Part shown: positions 21,272-30,169 of the stretch, one piece after another
How positions within the stretch are numbered: the stretch's first letter is position 1
Layout of the letters: every line of letters begins with the position of its first letter
NCBI GenBank assembly: GCA_947495695.1
Contig: CANLZP010000002.1
Span: 372,001-436,000 of the forward strand
Origin: an uncultured Erythrobacter sp.
GTDB lineage: Bacteria > Pseudomonadota > Alphaproteobacteria > Sphingomonadales > Sphingomonadaceae
DNA: 64,000 nucleotides
Direction of reading: 5' to 3'
Program-made: the position numbers and the translations under genes
The notes under the pieces: generated by a model
Database searches by the model: none
What the model saw: the letters and a program-made list of their open reading frames with translations, nothing else
Told to the model about the DNA's origin: nothing

Positions 21272-22317
21272 ACGAGATGACCAAAATCGAAACGACGCTG
21301 AAGGATTGGGAAACCGATCAAGAAGTCCGCTGGTGCCCTGGCTGCGGGGATTATGCCATTCTTAAGGCGGTGCAGCGCACCTTGCCTCAGCTGGGCTGCG
21401 ACCCGAAAAACACGGTGTTCATCAGCGGCATTGGTTGCTCCAGCCGCTTCCCCTATTACATGGAAACCTATGGCTTCCACACCATCCACGGGCGTGCGCC
21501 GGCGGTGGCAACGGGTGCCAAGCTGGCCAATCCGGAGCTCGATATCTGGCTGGTAACCGGCGATGGTGATGGCCTTTCGATTGGTGGCAATCACATGCTG
21601 CATGTGCTCCGGCGCAATGTGAACATGCAGATCATGTTGTTTAACAACGAGATTTACGGCCTTACCAAAGGGCAATTCTCGCCCACCAGCCGTGAAGGCA
21701 CGCGCAGCCCTTCAACCCCGATTGGTTCGGTTGATCGTCCTGCCAATCCGGCCAGCTTTGCTTTGGGCGCTGGCGCTCGCTTTGTTGGACGCGGCTTTGA
21801 CGTATCGAAAAATCTGCCGGACGTGCTGAAGGCTGCTCATGCGCATCAAGGCGCTGCCTTCATCGAAATTTTCCAGAACTGCATCGTGTACAATAAGGAT
21901 GTGTTCAATGATTTTGCCGCGCCCAAGGGAGCAGGGGATCGCCAGCTGTGGCTGGAACATGGCAAGCCGATGCTGTTTGGTGATCCAAAGACTGGCCTGG
22001 ACAAGGGCATTGCGCTGGATCGCGAGGGGCTGAGCCTGAAGGTTGTGGAAGCAACCGAAGACAATTGGGAAGAGGCCGGCGTATTGGTTCATGATGCGAC
22101 CAGTCGCGTCATCTCCAATATGCTGATCGAAATGCCCTTTGGTCCGTTCCCCATGGCATTGGGCGTGATCTATGATGATCCGCGGCCATCCTACAGCGAA
22201 TCTGTGGCGCAGGAACGCGCGAAAGCCACCGAAGGCAAGCAAGCCAATCTGGCCAAGCTGTTGGGATCGGGGCAAACCTGGACAGTGGAAGCCGACGAGG
22301 GGCACCCGACGGACTGA
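21268..22317 (+). CDS. korB: 2-oxoacid:ferredoxin oxidoreductase beta subunit
   Basis: The 349-residue protein is the thiamine diphosphate subunit. It has WCPGCGDYAILKAVQ, SGIGCSSRFPYY, the TPP motif GDGDGLSIGGNH and NNEIYGLTKGQFSPTS. GAGGAGG lies eight bases before ATG 21268, which overlaps the korA stop as ATGA. Together the two genes form a complete two-subunit KOR. Confidence 0.94.
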   Translation: MNEMTKIETTLKDWETDQEVRWCPGCGDYAILKAVQRTLPQLGCDPKNTVFISGIGCSSRFPYYMETYGFHTIHGRAPAVATGAKLANPELDIWLVTGDGDGLSIGGNHMLHVLRRNVNMQIMLFNNEIYGLTKGQFSPTSREGTRSPSTPIGSVDRPANPASFALGAGARFVGRGFDVSKNLPDVLKAAHAHQGAAFIEIFQNCIVYNKDVFNDFAAPKGAGDRQLWLEHGKPMLFGDPKTGLDKGIALDREGLSLKVVEATEDNWEEAGVLVHDATSRVISNMLIEMPFGPFPMALGVIYDDPRPSYSESVAQERAKATEGKQANLAKLLGSGQTWTVEADEGHPTD

Positions 22318-22333
22318 ATGGTCGGTGTCTTAA

Positions 22334-23230
22334 ATGGATAATCTCACCCACAGCCTTGTTGGCGCTCTGCTGGGCCAAGCTGGCCTGAAGAAAAAGACCG
22401 GTCTGGCCATGCCAGCGCTCATCATCGGTGCGAATTTGCCTGATGTGGATGCAGCGTGCTTTTTCTGGCTGGAGGGGCAGGAGCATCTCGGGTTTAGGCG
22501 TGGGATTACACACGGCCCGCCAGCCTTGGTGTTGTTGCCGCTGATATTGGCGGGGCTATTGTGGGGCTTTGATCGTTGGCAAGCCAAGCGCGGCGAGCGT
22601 CCGTCGGATCGCCTTCCGGTTAATTTCAAATGGTTGTTCGCGCTCAGCTTTTTGGGTTGTCTAACGCATCCCGCGCTCGATTGGTTGAATGTCTATGGCA
22701 TTCGCTTTCTGGAGCCATTTTCGTCGCAATGGTTCTATGGCGACACGCTGTTCATCATCGATATTTGGCTGTGGTTGCTAATGGGTTTTGCCACGTGGTT
22801 CTCGCTGCGGCGGGAAAAGAACGGCGGAAATTGGACTAAGCCCGCTCGGACCGCATTGCTGATCAGCCTGCTATACATTGGTGCCAATTGGATCGGCACG
22901 ACCTATCGAGAACTTACTTCGCCGCGCCAACCCGCGATTGCCAGTCCGATGCCGCTGATCCCATGGGAGCGTGAGATTATTGAAGCGCAACTGCCGGGGA
23001 CGTGGTTGATTGATGGTGTGAAGGTTGGAGAATGCGAACTGGATCCAGCCTATGCCGGTGCAATTGGCAACAGCGAGGCAGAGGCATTCCTGTTCTGGAC
23101 CCGTGCACCCTTTGCCGAAAGGGCTGAGGATGGTTCTGTAATCCTGCGGGATGCGCGTTTTTACGATCCTAGCGCGCGCGATCGTTTCTCCATCGCCTTG
23201 CCCAATGTCGAGTGCGTGGAACTTCCGTAG
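22334..23230 (+). CDS. Membrane-bound metal-dependent hydrolase (YdjM/PF04307 type)
   Basis: The 298-residue protein starts MDNLTHSLVGALLGQAGL and continues with ANLPDVDA and RRGITHGP. These are the His/Asp motifs of the inner-membrane putative hydrolases grouped with E. coli YdjM. Later motifs LTHPALDWLNVYG and several hydrophobic helices support membrane location. The reaction is not known for the family. It follows korB by 16 bases and may be co-transcribed. Confidence 0.8.
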   Translation: MDNLTHSLVGALLGQAGLKKKTGLAMPALIIGANLPDVDAACFFWLEGQEHLGFRRGITHGPPALVLLPLILAGLLWGFDRWQAKRGERPSDRLPVNFKWLFALSFLGCLTHPALDWLNVYGIRFLEPFSSQWFYGDTLFIIDIWLWLLMGFATWFSLRREKNGGNWTKPARTALLISLLYIGANWIGTTYRELTSPRQPAIASPMPLIPWEREIIEAQLPGTWLIDGVKVGECELDPAYAGAIGNSEAEAFLFWTRAPFAERAEDGSVILRDARFYDPSARDRFSIALPNVECVELP

Positions 23231-23256
23231 ATACTGCCGCGTTGCACTAATGAGGT

Positions 23257-23324
23257 CGTTCGTGGTGAGCTTGTCGAACCACGTGCATATCGATCAACGC
23301 CCTTCGACAGGCTCAGGACGAACG
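23257..23324. repeat. REP-like inverted repeat element
   Basis: A 22-base arm at 23257-23278 (starting CGTTCGTGG, ending TTGTCGAA) is matched in inverse orientation at 23303-23324 (starting TTCGACAGG, ending GACGAACG) with three mismatches. The left arm also has its own hairpin, CGTGG at 23261-23265 with CCACG at 23279-23283. The pattern resembles the repetitive extragenic palindromes common between genes of sphingomonads. It fills the gap between the membrane hydrolase and photolyase genes. Other genomic copies cannot be seen from this window. Confidence 0.75.
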
Positions 23325-23334
23325 GAGTAGCTGA

Positions 23335-24723
23335 GTGAACCGTCCCCAAATCGTCTGGCTTCGGCGCGATCTGCGCTTGGCCGATAATCCCGCGCTGTAT
23401 GCTGCGGCCAATCAAGGCCCGGTGATCGCGGTTTATGTGTTGGATGACGAGGCTGCGGGTGGTCACGCCTATGGCGGCGCGTCGCGCTGGTGGTTGCACC
23501 ATTCCTTGCAAGATTTGCAGGCCAATTTTGCTGAGCGCGGCTCGCGCATCATCTTGCAGCGCGGCGATTCGGTGCAGGCATTGCTCCAACTTGCTGAAGA
23601 AACCGGCGCGCAAACTATCCATGCAAATCGCCATTATGAACCGTGGTGGCGCAAGGCGCAGGGAAAGCTTGCTGAGCAGATTGACCTTCAATTGTATGAT
23701 GGCAATTTCTTGCTGCCACCGGGTGCTGTGAAAACGGGGTCTGGAACACCTTATAAAATCTACACGCCATTTTCGAAGGCAACATTGGAGCAATTCCCGC
23801 CGCGCGACACCATGCCAGAGCCTGATTGCCTGACATCACCCGAAGACTGGCCTGCTAGCGACAGTTTGGATGATTGGAATTTGCTGCCCACTCGGCCTGA
23901 TTGGGCGGGCGGTTTGCGCGAATTCTGGAAAGTAGGTTCAGCAGCAGCGCATGAGCGGATCGAGTGGTGGGTGGACCATGTCGAGGATTACGACCCGGGG
24001 CGCAATTTGCCTTCGCAAGACACTTCCTCGCGCATCTCGCCCCATCTGCATTTTGGCGAGATTTCGCCAGTGCAGATCTGGCATGCTCTGAAAGATCGGC
24101 GCAGCCATGGATGGAAGGTTTTTGAAAAAGAGCTGATCTGGCGCGACTATGCTCAGAACGTAATTTGCCAGTTTCCGCGCTATCCGATCGAAAGTTATCG
24201 CGACGCGTTTGAGGCAATGCAATGGCGCGATCCTGACAAGGATGAGGCCGCAGCGCGCGATTTGGAGGCGTGGCAAAAGGGCCAGACGGGGTACCCGATT
24301 GTCGATGCTGGCATGCGTCAGCTGTGGCAGACGGGCTGGATGCACAATCGCGTGCGGATGATCGCGGCGAGTTTCCTGATCAAGCATTTGCTGATTGATT
24401 GGCGGCACGGCGAGCAATGGTTCTGGGACACGCTGGTGGATGCTGATCTGGCCAGCAATGCCACCAATTGGCAGTGGGTTGCGGGGACTGGCGTGGACAG
24501 CAATATGTTCGTGCGCATAATGGCGCCGCTCAGCCAGTCGGAGAAATTCGATGCCGCCGGCTATATCCGCGAATATGTGCCGGAACTGGCCGATCTGGAC
24601 GAACCCTATATCCATGATCCCGAAGACCATGGCGTTTTGCCAGAAAATTATCCGGCCAAGATTATTGGCCATCGCGAGGGGCGCGAACGGGCCCTCGCTG
24701 CTTATCGGGTGATGAAAGGCTGA
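23335..24723 (+). CDS. phrB: Deoxyribodipyrimidine photolyase (class I CPD type)
   Basis: The 462-residue flavoprotein uses light to split cyclobutane pyrimidine dimers. It starts at GTG 23335 with QIVWLRRDLRLADNPAL and has the antenna domain in the first 130 residues. The FAD-binding part carries FEKELIWRDYAQ, GYPIVDAGMRQLWQTGWMHN, MIAASFLIKHL and DADLASNATNWQWVAGTG. These are hallmark photolyase segments. The REP-like element lies immediately upstream. Confidence 0.95.
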   Translation: MNRPQIVWLRRDLRLADNPALYAAANQGPVIAVYVLDDEAAGGHAYGGASRWWLHHSLQDLQANFAERGSRIILQRGDSVQALLQLAEETGAQTIHANRHYEPWWRKAQGKLAEQIDLQLYDGNFLLPPGAVKTGSGTPYKIYTPFSKATLEQFPPRDTMPEPDCLTSPEDWPASDSLDDWNLLPTRPDWAGGLREFWKVGSAAAHERIEWWVDHVEDYDPGRNLPSQDTSSRISPHLHFGEISPVQIWHALKDRRSHGWKVFEKELIWRDYAQNVICQFPRYPIESYRDAFEAMQWRDPDKDEAAARDLEAWQKGQTGYPIVDAGMRQLWQTGWMHNRVRMIAASFLIKHLLIDWRHGEQWFWDTLVDADLASNATNWQWVAGTGVDSNMFVRIMAPLSQSEKFDAAGYIREYVPELADLDEPYIHDPEDHGVLPENYPAKIIGHREGRERALAAYRVMKG

Positions 24724-24784
24724 TCCGCTGAAATTGTCGGTTGGCGCGCTTGCCCGGCGCGGCACTGCTTCATATGGTGCCGGC

Positions 24785-26029
24785 ATGACGACGACGGGAA
24801 TGAATCGAGGCGAGCAATTGCTGGACGGCGGGGCGAAATTCGCCGGCGCTCCGGGCTTCTTTGGCCAATTGTTCGCACCAGGTATTCATAAGTTGATTGA
24901 CCGGATTGATGTCGGATTGGAACGCGGTTCGATCACGGGCCATCTGCCCGATGGAACCACCCGCCTGCTAGGAGGGCGTTCACCCGGCTTTGACGCAGTT
25001 GTTCATCTCAAGGATTGGCGCGCTCTGATCCGCCTGGCCATCAATGGCTCGGTGGGTTGGTATCAGGCGTGGGAAGCGGGTGAATGGTCGAGCCCGGATC
25101 TGGTCAGCGTTTTTGCGGTGATGGGGGCTAACGCTCAATCACTGGGAAATGCTGCGCGATCGAAGGGTCCGTTCAAGCTGGCCGCACGATTTGCCCACTG
25201 GTTTAACCGCAATGATAAGTCCGGCGCGCGTCGCAATATTCAGGCGCATTATGACTTGGGCAATGATTTCTACGCGCAATGGCTCGATCCGACGATGACT
25301 TATTCCTCAGCCATCCTGCCCGATGGAGTGGAGGATTTGGCCGCCGGACAGCAGGCCAAATGGCAAGCGCTTAGCGATAGGATCGAAGGCGCGAAAGCCG
25401 TGCTGGAGATTGGCTGTGGCTGGGGCGGGCTGGCCGATCACTTGCAGAATGGCGGCGCGCAGGTCACCGCGATCAGCCTATCGGATGAGCAATTGGCGTG
25501 GGCACGCGAGCATCAAAATGATGCGATTACCTTTCTGAAACAAGATTATCGCGATGTTCAGGGCCAGTTTGACGCCATTGTCAGCGTGGAGATGGTCGAG
25601 GCGTTGGGCCGTGAATATTGGCCGACCTTCATGGATTGTATTGCCCGCAATTTGAAACCCGGCGGGCGCGCAGCGATCCAATATATCTCGATCGATGACG
25701 CGATATTCGATGCCTATGCGGCCAGCGCGGACTTCATTCAGGCCTATGTCTTTCCCGGTGGATTGCTGATCCGCACCAGCGAATTTCGTAGGCTGGCGCA
25801 AGATCGCGGCCTGCAATGGCAGGACCAGGTCGATTTCGGGCAGGACTATGCCGAAACGTTAAAGCAATGGCGCATGGCTTTCGATGCAGCGGTTGAGGAC
25901 GGCCGGCTGCCCGATGGTTTTGACCAGCGCTTTATTGGGCTATGGCGCTATTATCTGGATTATTGCGAGGGCGGGTTCCGCTGCGGCTCAATCGATGTTC
26001 ATCAAGTGACATTGCGAATGCCTGCCTGA
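24785..26029 (+). CDS. Cyclopropane-fatty-acyl-phospholipid synthase family methyltransferase
   Basis: The 414-residue protein has an N-terminal lipid-binding-like region, then the signature AHYDLGNDFYAQWLDPTMTYSSA and the SAM motif LEIGCGWGGLADHL. YYLDYCEGGF stands near the C-terminus. Family members move a methylene from SAM to unsaturated phospholipid chains at the inner membrane. Several sphingomonad paralogues exist in general, so cfa itself is not claimed. ATG 24785 was chosen as the first in-frame ATG; an earlier alternative start at 24734 is possible. Confidence 0.88.
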   Translation: MTTTGMNRGEQLLDGGAKFAGAPGFFGQLFAPGIHKLIDRIDVGLERGSITGHLPDGTTRLLGGRSPGFDAVVHLKDWRALIRLAINGSVGWYQAWEAGEWSSPDLVSVFAVMGANAQSLGNAARSKGPFKLAARFAHWFNRNDKSGARRNIQAHYDLGNDFYAQWLDPTMTYSSAILPDGVEDLAAGQQAKWQALSDRIEGAKAVLEIGCGWGGLADHLQNGGAQVTAISLSDEQLAWAREHQNDAITFLKQDYRDVQGQFDAIVSVEMVEALGREYWPTFMDCIARNLKPGGRAAIQYISIDDAIFDAYAASADFIQAYVFPGGLLIRTSEFRRLAQDRGLQWQDQVDFGQDYAETLKQWRMAFDAAVEDGRLPDGFDQRFIGLWRYYLDYCEGGFRCGSIDVHQVTLRMPA

Positions 26030-26054
26030 CGGCGGGCGCATGGGAGAGAGTGTA

Positions 26055-27266
26055 ATGAAGAAGCTATTGCTCGCCATCTTGGTGGTATTGGTTGTGGGCG
26101 GGGGCGTTTGGTGGTCCTCTCTAGATAAAGACACCCGCAATTTGATGGCCAATTTGCCGACCGATGGCAATGTGCTGTTCTGGTCCTCACCGCAGCGCGA
26201 TGCCGCCTTCCGCGCGATGGATGCGTTGCCCGCGCTGGCGCAGTCACGCGTGATTGATGCTGGTGATGCTGTTTATCCGCTGCCCAAGGGTGAAGCGTTG
26301 GGAATGGATGTCAGCGGCTATATGGCGGAACAACGCACCTCTGCACTCGTCATCGTCAAAGACGGCGAAGTGGTTCTGGAAGAATACGGGTTGGACTTTG
26401 GCCCCGAGGGCAAATGGACCAGCTTTTCCGTTGCAAAAAGCCTGACCTCAACCTTGGCCGGGGCTGCGATCAAGGATGGCGCGATTGAAGCCATCGATGA
26501 TCCCGTCACCAAATACATCACAGGGCTGAAAGGCTCTGCCTATGATGATGTGTCTGTGCGGCAATTGCTGACAATGACCTCGGGTGTGAAGTGGAACGAG
26601 GATTATACCGATCCCCAATCTGACGTCGCTCTGTTCAATGATCATGAGGCCGAGGATGGGCTGAATGTAACGGTCAGCTATATGCGCAAGCTCCCGCGAG
26701 AGGCGCCCGCCGGTGAAAAGTGGGTCTATAAAACAGGCGAAACCAATCTGATCGGCGTGCTGATCAGCGAAGCAACGGGCAAGCCTTTGTCCCAATATCT
26801 GTCCGAGAAGGTCTGGGCGCCGTTCGGGATGGAGCAAGACGCCACTTGGCTGCTCGGTTCAACCGGTGACGAGATCAGCGGTTGCTGCATTCAAGCCTCC
26901 ACCCGCGATATGGCGCGCTTTGGCCTGTTCATCATGGGCGGCGGTGTGGCCGGAGGCGAGGAAGTCTTTCCTGCAGGCTGGCTGGAAGCAGCGACCACCA
27001 AGCAAGCTGACATAGGAACGCCCGGTGCTGGCTATGGCTATCAGTGGTGGACCTATGATGATGGCACCTTTGCTGCCCAAGGCATCTTTGGTCAGGGCAT
27101 CTTTATCGACCCCGCGCGCAATCTGGTGATCGCATCCAACAGCAATTGGCCGCAAGCATCGGGGCAGGGCTCAGAAGGCGCTCAGCGGCTCGCGTTCTAT
27201 CGTGAAGTGCAGGCGTATTTGGATGCGCAAAGCGCAACAGAACCGTCCGAAGATTCAGACGGCTGA
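26055..27266 (+). CDS. Beta-lactamase-related serine hydrolase (PF00144)
   Basis: The 403-residue product has an N-terminal membrane anchor or signal (MKKLLLAILVVLVVGGGVWW). Its serine hydrolase core has the nucleophile SVAKS (SxxK), YKTGETN as the second motif, and GYGYQWWTYDD toward the third. This is the class C beta-lactamase/esterase/DD-peptidase fold; its actual substrate is unknown. GGAGAGAG before ATG 26055 favours this start over ATG 26040. It is convergent with the PilZ gene. Confidence 0.87.
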   Translation: MKKLLLAILVVLVVGGGVWWSSLDKDTRNLMANLPTDGNVLFWSSPQRDAAFRAMDALPALAQSRVIDAGDAVYPLPKGEALGMDVSGYMAEQRTSALVIVKDGEVVLEEYGLDFGPEGKWTSFSVAKSLTSTLAGAAIKDGAIEAIDDPVTKYITGLKGSAYDDVSVRQLLTMTSGVKWNEDYTDPQSDVALFNDHEAEDGLNVTVSYMRKLPREAPAGEKWVYKTGETNLIGVLISEATGKPLSQYLSEKVWAPFGMEQDATWLLGSTGDEISGCCIQASTRDMARFGLFIMGGGVAGGEEVFPAGWLEAATTKQADIGTPGAGYGYQWWTYDDGTFAAQGIFGQGIFIDPARNLVIASNSNWPQASGQGSEGAQRLAFYREVQAYLDAQSATEPSEDSDG

Positions 27267-27283
27267 ACAATCAAGCCGAGCGA

Positions 27284-27628
27284 TCAACCAGGGCGATAGG
27301 TGCCGGGATTGGTATAGCGTTGCAGGATATTGTCATGGACGATTGGGCTGAGCATTTCCATGAATGCACAGCCGACCATGCAATTGTCCCACCAGACCAC
27401 TTGCGCCTGAAGCGATTCCAAACCGGGCAGCGACAGCCAGCAGACCTGACCTTCGTGCATGCGGTTGATGGACGCTGCCGAGAAACCCGAAATTGACAGA
27501 TCATGGACGACGCTTTGAAAGCCGCGACCGCCCGAGGCGCGCAATTGCGCCGGGATTGTCAATTTTGTGCGAGGTGCACAGCGATCTTCCTGTGCTGCGA
27601 TCTGATAGCGATCTTGCGTACCTTGCAT
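27284..27628 (-). CDS. PilZ domain protein (cyclic-di-GMP binding)
   Basis: The 114-residue protein carries both parts of the c-di-GMP site: RxxxR as RCAPR and DxSxxG as DLSISG, followed by the beta-barrel segment with WLSLPGLE and VGCAF. It has no other domain, so it would act as a small effector. ATG 27628 with AAGGG seven bases ahead is preferred to an in-frame TTG at 27655. Confidence 0.88.
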   Translation of the reverse strand: MQGTQDRYQIAAQEDRCAPRTKLTIPAQLRASGGRGFQSVVHDLSISGFSAASINRMHEGQVCWLSLPGLESLQAQVVWWDNCMVGCAFMEMLSPIVHDNILQRYTNPGTYRPG

Positions 27629-27756
27629 GGCATTACCCTTGAAAATATTGGTCAATATCTAATGGCTTCCCGCAGGTGTACGGGTAAGCTGAAGGGATAA
27701 TGGGGATGCAGGGTTGCTTAGTCGTTGTGTTTTAGGGTTAGCGACAGCTTAACTCT

Positions 27757-28467
27757 TTATTTTTCAACGCGCTCGCGGTGGCCGATTGGGAAATCTTCGC
27801 CCAGCAATTCCACAATTCTGTCAGCAACCACTTCGGGTGGCTTAACCGTTGAGGGATCTTCGCCCGGATATGCCTTCGCCCGCATGCTGGTGCGCGTGGC
27901 TCCTGGATCGATAATTGCAATCCGAATATTAGCCAGTTTTTCAACCTCTTGCCCGTAACAGCTAAGAATGTTGTCGAAGGCCGATTTGGTCGAGCCATAG
28001 GCTGCCCAATAGGCACTGGGCCGAGCACCGACGCTGCTGGTCAAGCCAATGATGCGCGCCGCCTCTGCACGTTTCAGCATCGGATCGAAGGCAGCCAGCA
28101 AGGCCTGTGTCGCAACAACATTGGTCAGCAAGGCCTGATTGAACTGTTTGGGGTCAATCTGAGTTACAGGCGTCAGCGTGGGCAGATAGGCCGCGCTCAG
28201 CACCAAAATTTCCAATGTGTCCCAACGGCTGCCAATGGCGGCTGCCAAACGCGCAACCGCATCGGGTTCGGCCAGATCCAGCGGAGCGATGGTGGAGGAT
28301 CCGCCCAAGGCGTGGATCGCATCTTCTACCGCTTCCAACTGTTTCACATCTCTGCCGGTCAACACCACATGCGCGCCGGCTGCAGCCAATGCCTTGGCCG
28401 TTGCTGCGCCAATCCCTTTGCTTGCACCGGTTACGAGGGCCAGTTGGCCTTCCAATGGCTTGGTCAT
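27757..28467 (-). CDS. SDR family oxidoreductase
   Basis: The 236-residue protein has TGASKGIGAATA near the N-terminus, the NNAG position replaced by LSAAY, the catalytic serine in LTSSVGA, YGSTK as active site, and IDPGATRTSMRA. The altered NAG motif is seen in part of the SDR family. It lies a few bases behind purF. A TTG at 28476 that overlaps the purF stop is an alternative start, with AAGG close to it. Confidence 0.88.
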   Translation of the reverse strand: MTKPLEGQLALVTGASKGIGAATAKALAAAGAHVVLTGRDVKQLEAVEDAIHALGGSSTIAPLDLAEPDAVARLAAAIGSRWDTLEILVLSAAYLPTLTPVTQIDPKQFNQALLTNVVATQALLAAFDPMLKRAEAARIIGLTSSVGARPSAYWAAYGSTKSAFDNILSCYGQEVEKLANIRIAIIDPGATRTSMRAKAYPGEDPSTVKPPEVVADRIVELLGEDFPIGHRERVEK

Positions 28468-28472
28468 GGAAT

Positions 28473-29945
28473 TCAAGCTGCCTTATGGTCTGTGAAGGAG
28501 AGCTGCGCCGCCTTGCCTGAGTTTTCAGAGAGGTCGGTCAGGCTGGTGGGATATTCGCCGGTAAAGCATGCGTCACAGAATTGCGGGCAGCTGTTGTTGC
28601 GCTTTTCCGATCCAACTGCCTGATAAAGGCCATCAATCGAGATGAAGGCCAGGCTGTCTGCCTTGATGAAATCACGCATTGGTTCAACATCCATTTGCGC
28701 GGCCAGCAATTTGGCCCGCTCTGGCGTATCTACCCCGTAAAAACAGCTGTGGGCTGTGGGCGGGCTGGCGACGCGGAAATGCACTTCGCTCGCGCCTGCT
28801 TCGCGCATCATCTCAACAATTTTCATGCTGGTTGTGCCGCGCACGATTGAATCGTCGATCAGAACGATCTTCTTTCCAGCAACCAAACCGCGATTGGCGT
28901 TGTGCTTGCGCTTCACACCAGAATGGCGCGCACCGTCCGAAGGTTGGATAAAGGTGCGTCCAACATAGTGCGACCGAATGATGCCCAACTCAAATGGAAT
29001 GCCGGACTGCTGGGCATAGCCAATGGCCGCTGGAACGCCGCTGTCGGGGACGGGCACAACCAGATCGACATCGCACGGGCTTTCCAACGCCAATTGCTCG
29101 CCAATGGCCTTACGCGCGGCATAGACTGGACGATCCGCAAAAATGGAATCGGGCCGACTGAAATAGACATGCTCAAAGATGCACGGGCGAGGGCTATGCT
29201 GACCAAACGGCCGCAGCGTTTCGATATTGCCTTCCAGATCGACCTTGATCAATTCGCCTGGATCAACTTCGCGGATGAATGTGGCGCCGACAACGTCGAA
29301 TGCGACCGTTTCGCTGGCGAAAACGACAGCATCGCCCATTTTCCCCATAACCAAGGGACGAATGCCCAGAGGGTCACGGCAGGCCATCATGCCTTCTGGT
29401 GTCATGACAACCAGCGAATAGGCACCCTCGACCAGACGCAGAGCGTCCACCAGCCGATCGATCATCGTGGGATAGCGACTGGTCGCCACCAGGTGGATGA
29501 TCACCTCTGTATCAGAGGTGGATTGGAAGATTGCACCGCGCCGAACCAAATCGCCTCGCAGCGTTTCCGCATTGGAAATGTTGCCATTATGCGCAACCGC
29601 AAAACCGCCGCTGGCCAGATCGGCATACAAGGGTTGGACATTGCGCAGGCCTGCTCCACCCGTGGTGGAATAGCGCACATGGCCCGCCGCCATAAATCCG
29701 GGCAATTCGCCGATGGCTTCTGATGAGGAGAAATTGTCCGCGACATGGCCAATGCCGCGTCGGGAGAAGAACTCCTTGCCATCAAAGCTGGTGATCCCGG
29801 CGGCTTCTTGCCCGCGGTGCTGCAATGCATGCAGTCCCAGCGCAGTAGCAGCCGATGCATCTGAAGCGTTTATAGCTCCAAATACGCCGCACTCTTCGCG
29901 CAGCTTATCACCGTTAAGATCAAGAAATGGGTGGGCGTGTTGCAT
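28473..29945 (-). CDS. purF: Amidophosphoribosyltransferase
   Basis: PurF makes 5-phosphoribosylamine from PRPP and glutamine, the first step of purine synthesis. The 490-residue protein has a short propeptide before the N-terminal nucleophile cysteine in EECGVFG, glutaminase motifs HRGQEAAGI and AHNGNISN, and the PRPP-binding loop IVLIDDSIVRGTTS. Length is standard. It is divergent from lolC across a 224-base gap and leads a two-gene unit with an SDR. Confidence 0.96.
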   Translation of the reverse strand: MQHAHPFLDLNGDKLREECGVFGAINASDASAATALGLHALQHRGQEAAGITSFDGKEFFSRRGIGHVADNFSSSEAIGELPGFMAAGHVRYSTTGGAGLRNVQPLYADLASGGFAVAHNGNISNAETLRGDLVRRGAIFQSTSDTEVIIHLVATSRYPTMIDRLVDALRLVEGAYSLVVMTPEGMMACRDPLGIRPLVMGKMGDAVVFASETVAFDVVGATFIREVDPGELIKVDLEGNIETLRPFGQHSPRPCIFEHVYFSRPDSIFADRPVYAARKAIGEQLALESPCDVDLVVPVPDSGVPAAIGYAQQSGIPFELGIIRSHYVGRTFIQPSDGARHSGVKRKHNANRGLVAGKKIVLIDDSIVRGTTSMKIVEMMREAGASEVHFRVASPPTAHSCFYGVDTPERAKLLAAQMDVEPMRDFIKADSLAFISIDGLYQAVGSEKRNNSCPQFCDACFTGEYPTSLTDLSENSGKAAQLSFTDHKAA

Positions 29946-30169
29946 GGCCGAGCCTGTCCGCTGCTGCGTGCCTAATTACTCGAGAGGTCCAATGCCGATG
30001 TTACAGTTGGATTACAAGGCTTGATGCGTTGCAGGGGGTACCTTTTGCACGATTGGCTGGATGGAGTGCCGCAAAGCGATGGGGGAAGGGGGCGTGTTTG
30101 CGCATTGTGCCTTGCCGCGCAGCAGCTTACAGCCATTGTTCATTCTCAACCACGCAAAGTGCGCATGTT

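Noticed and set aside
23161..23793. Minus-strand frame covering the REP-like element and the photolyase start
   Set aside because: It spans a palindrome and the conserved photolyase N-terminus; no motif supports it.
27629..27756. Possible terminator with a T-rich run near 27750-27770
   Set aside because: The T run follows a bulged weak stem on the plus strand, where no gene ends.
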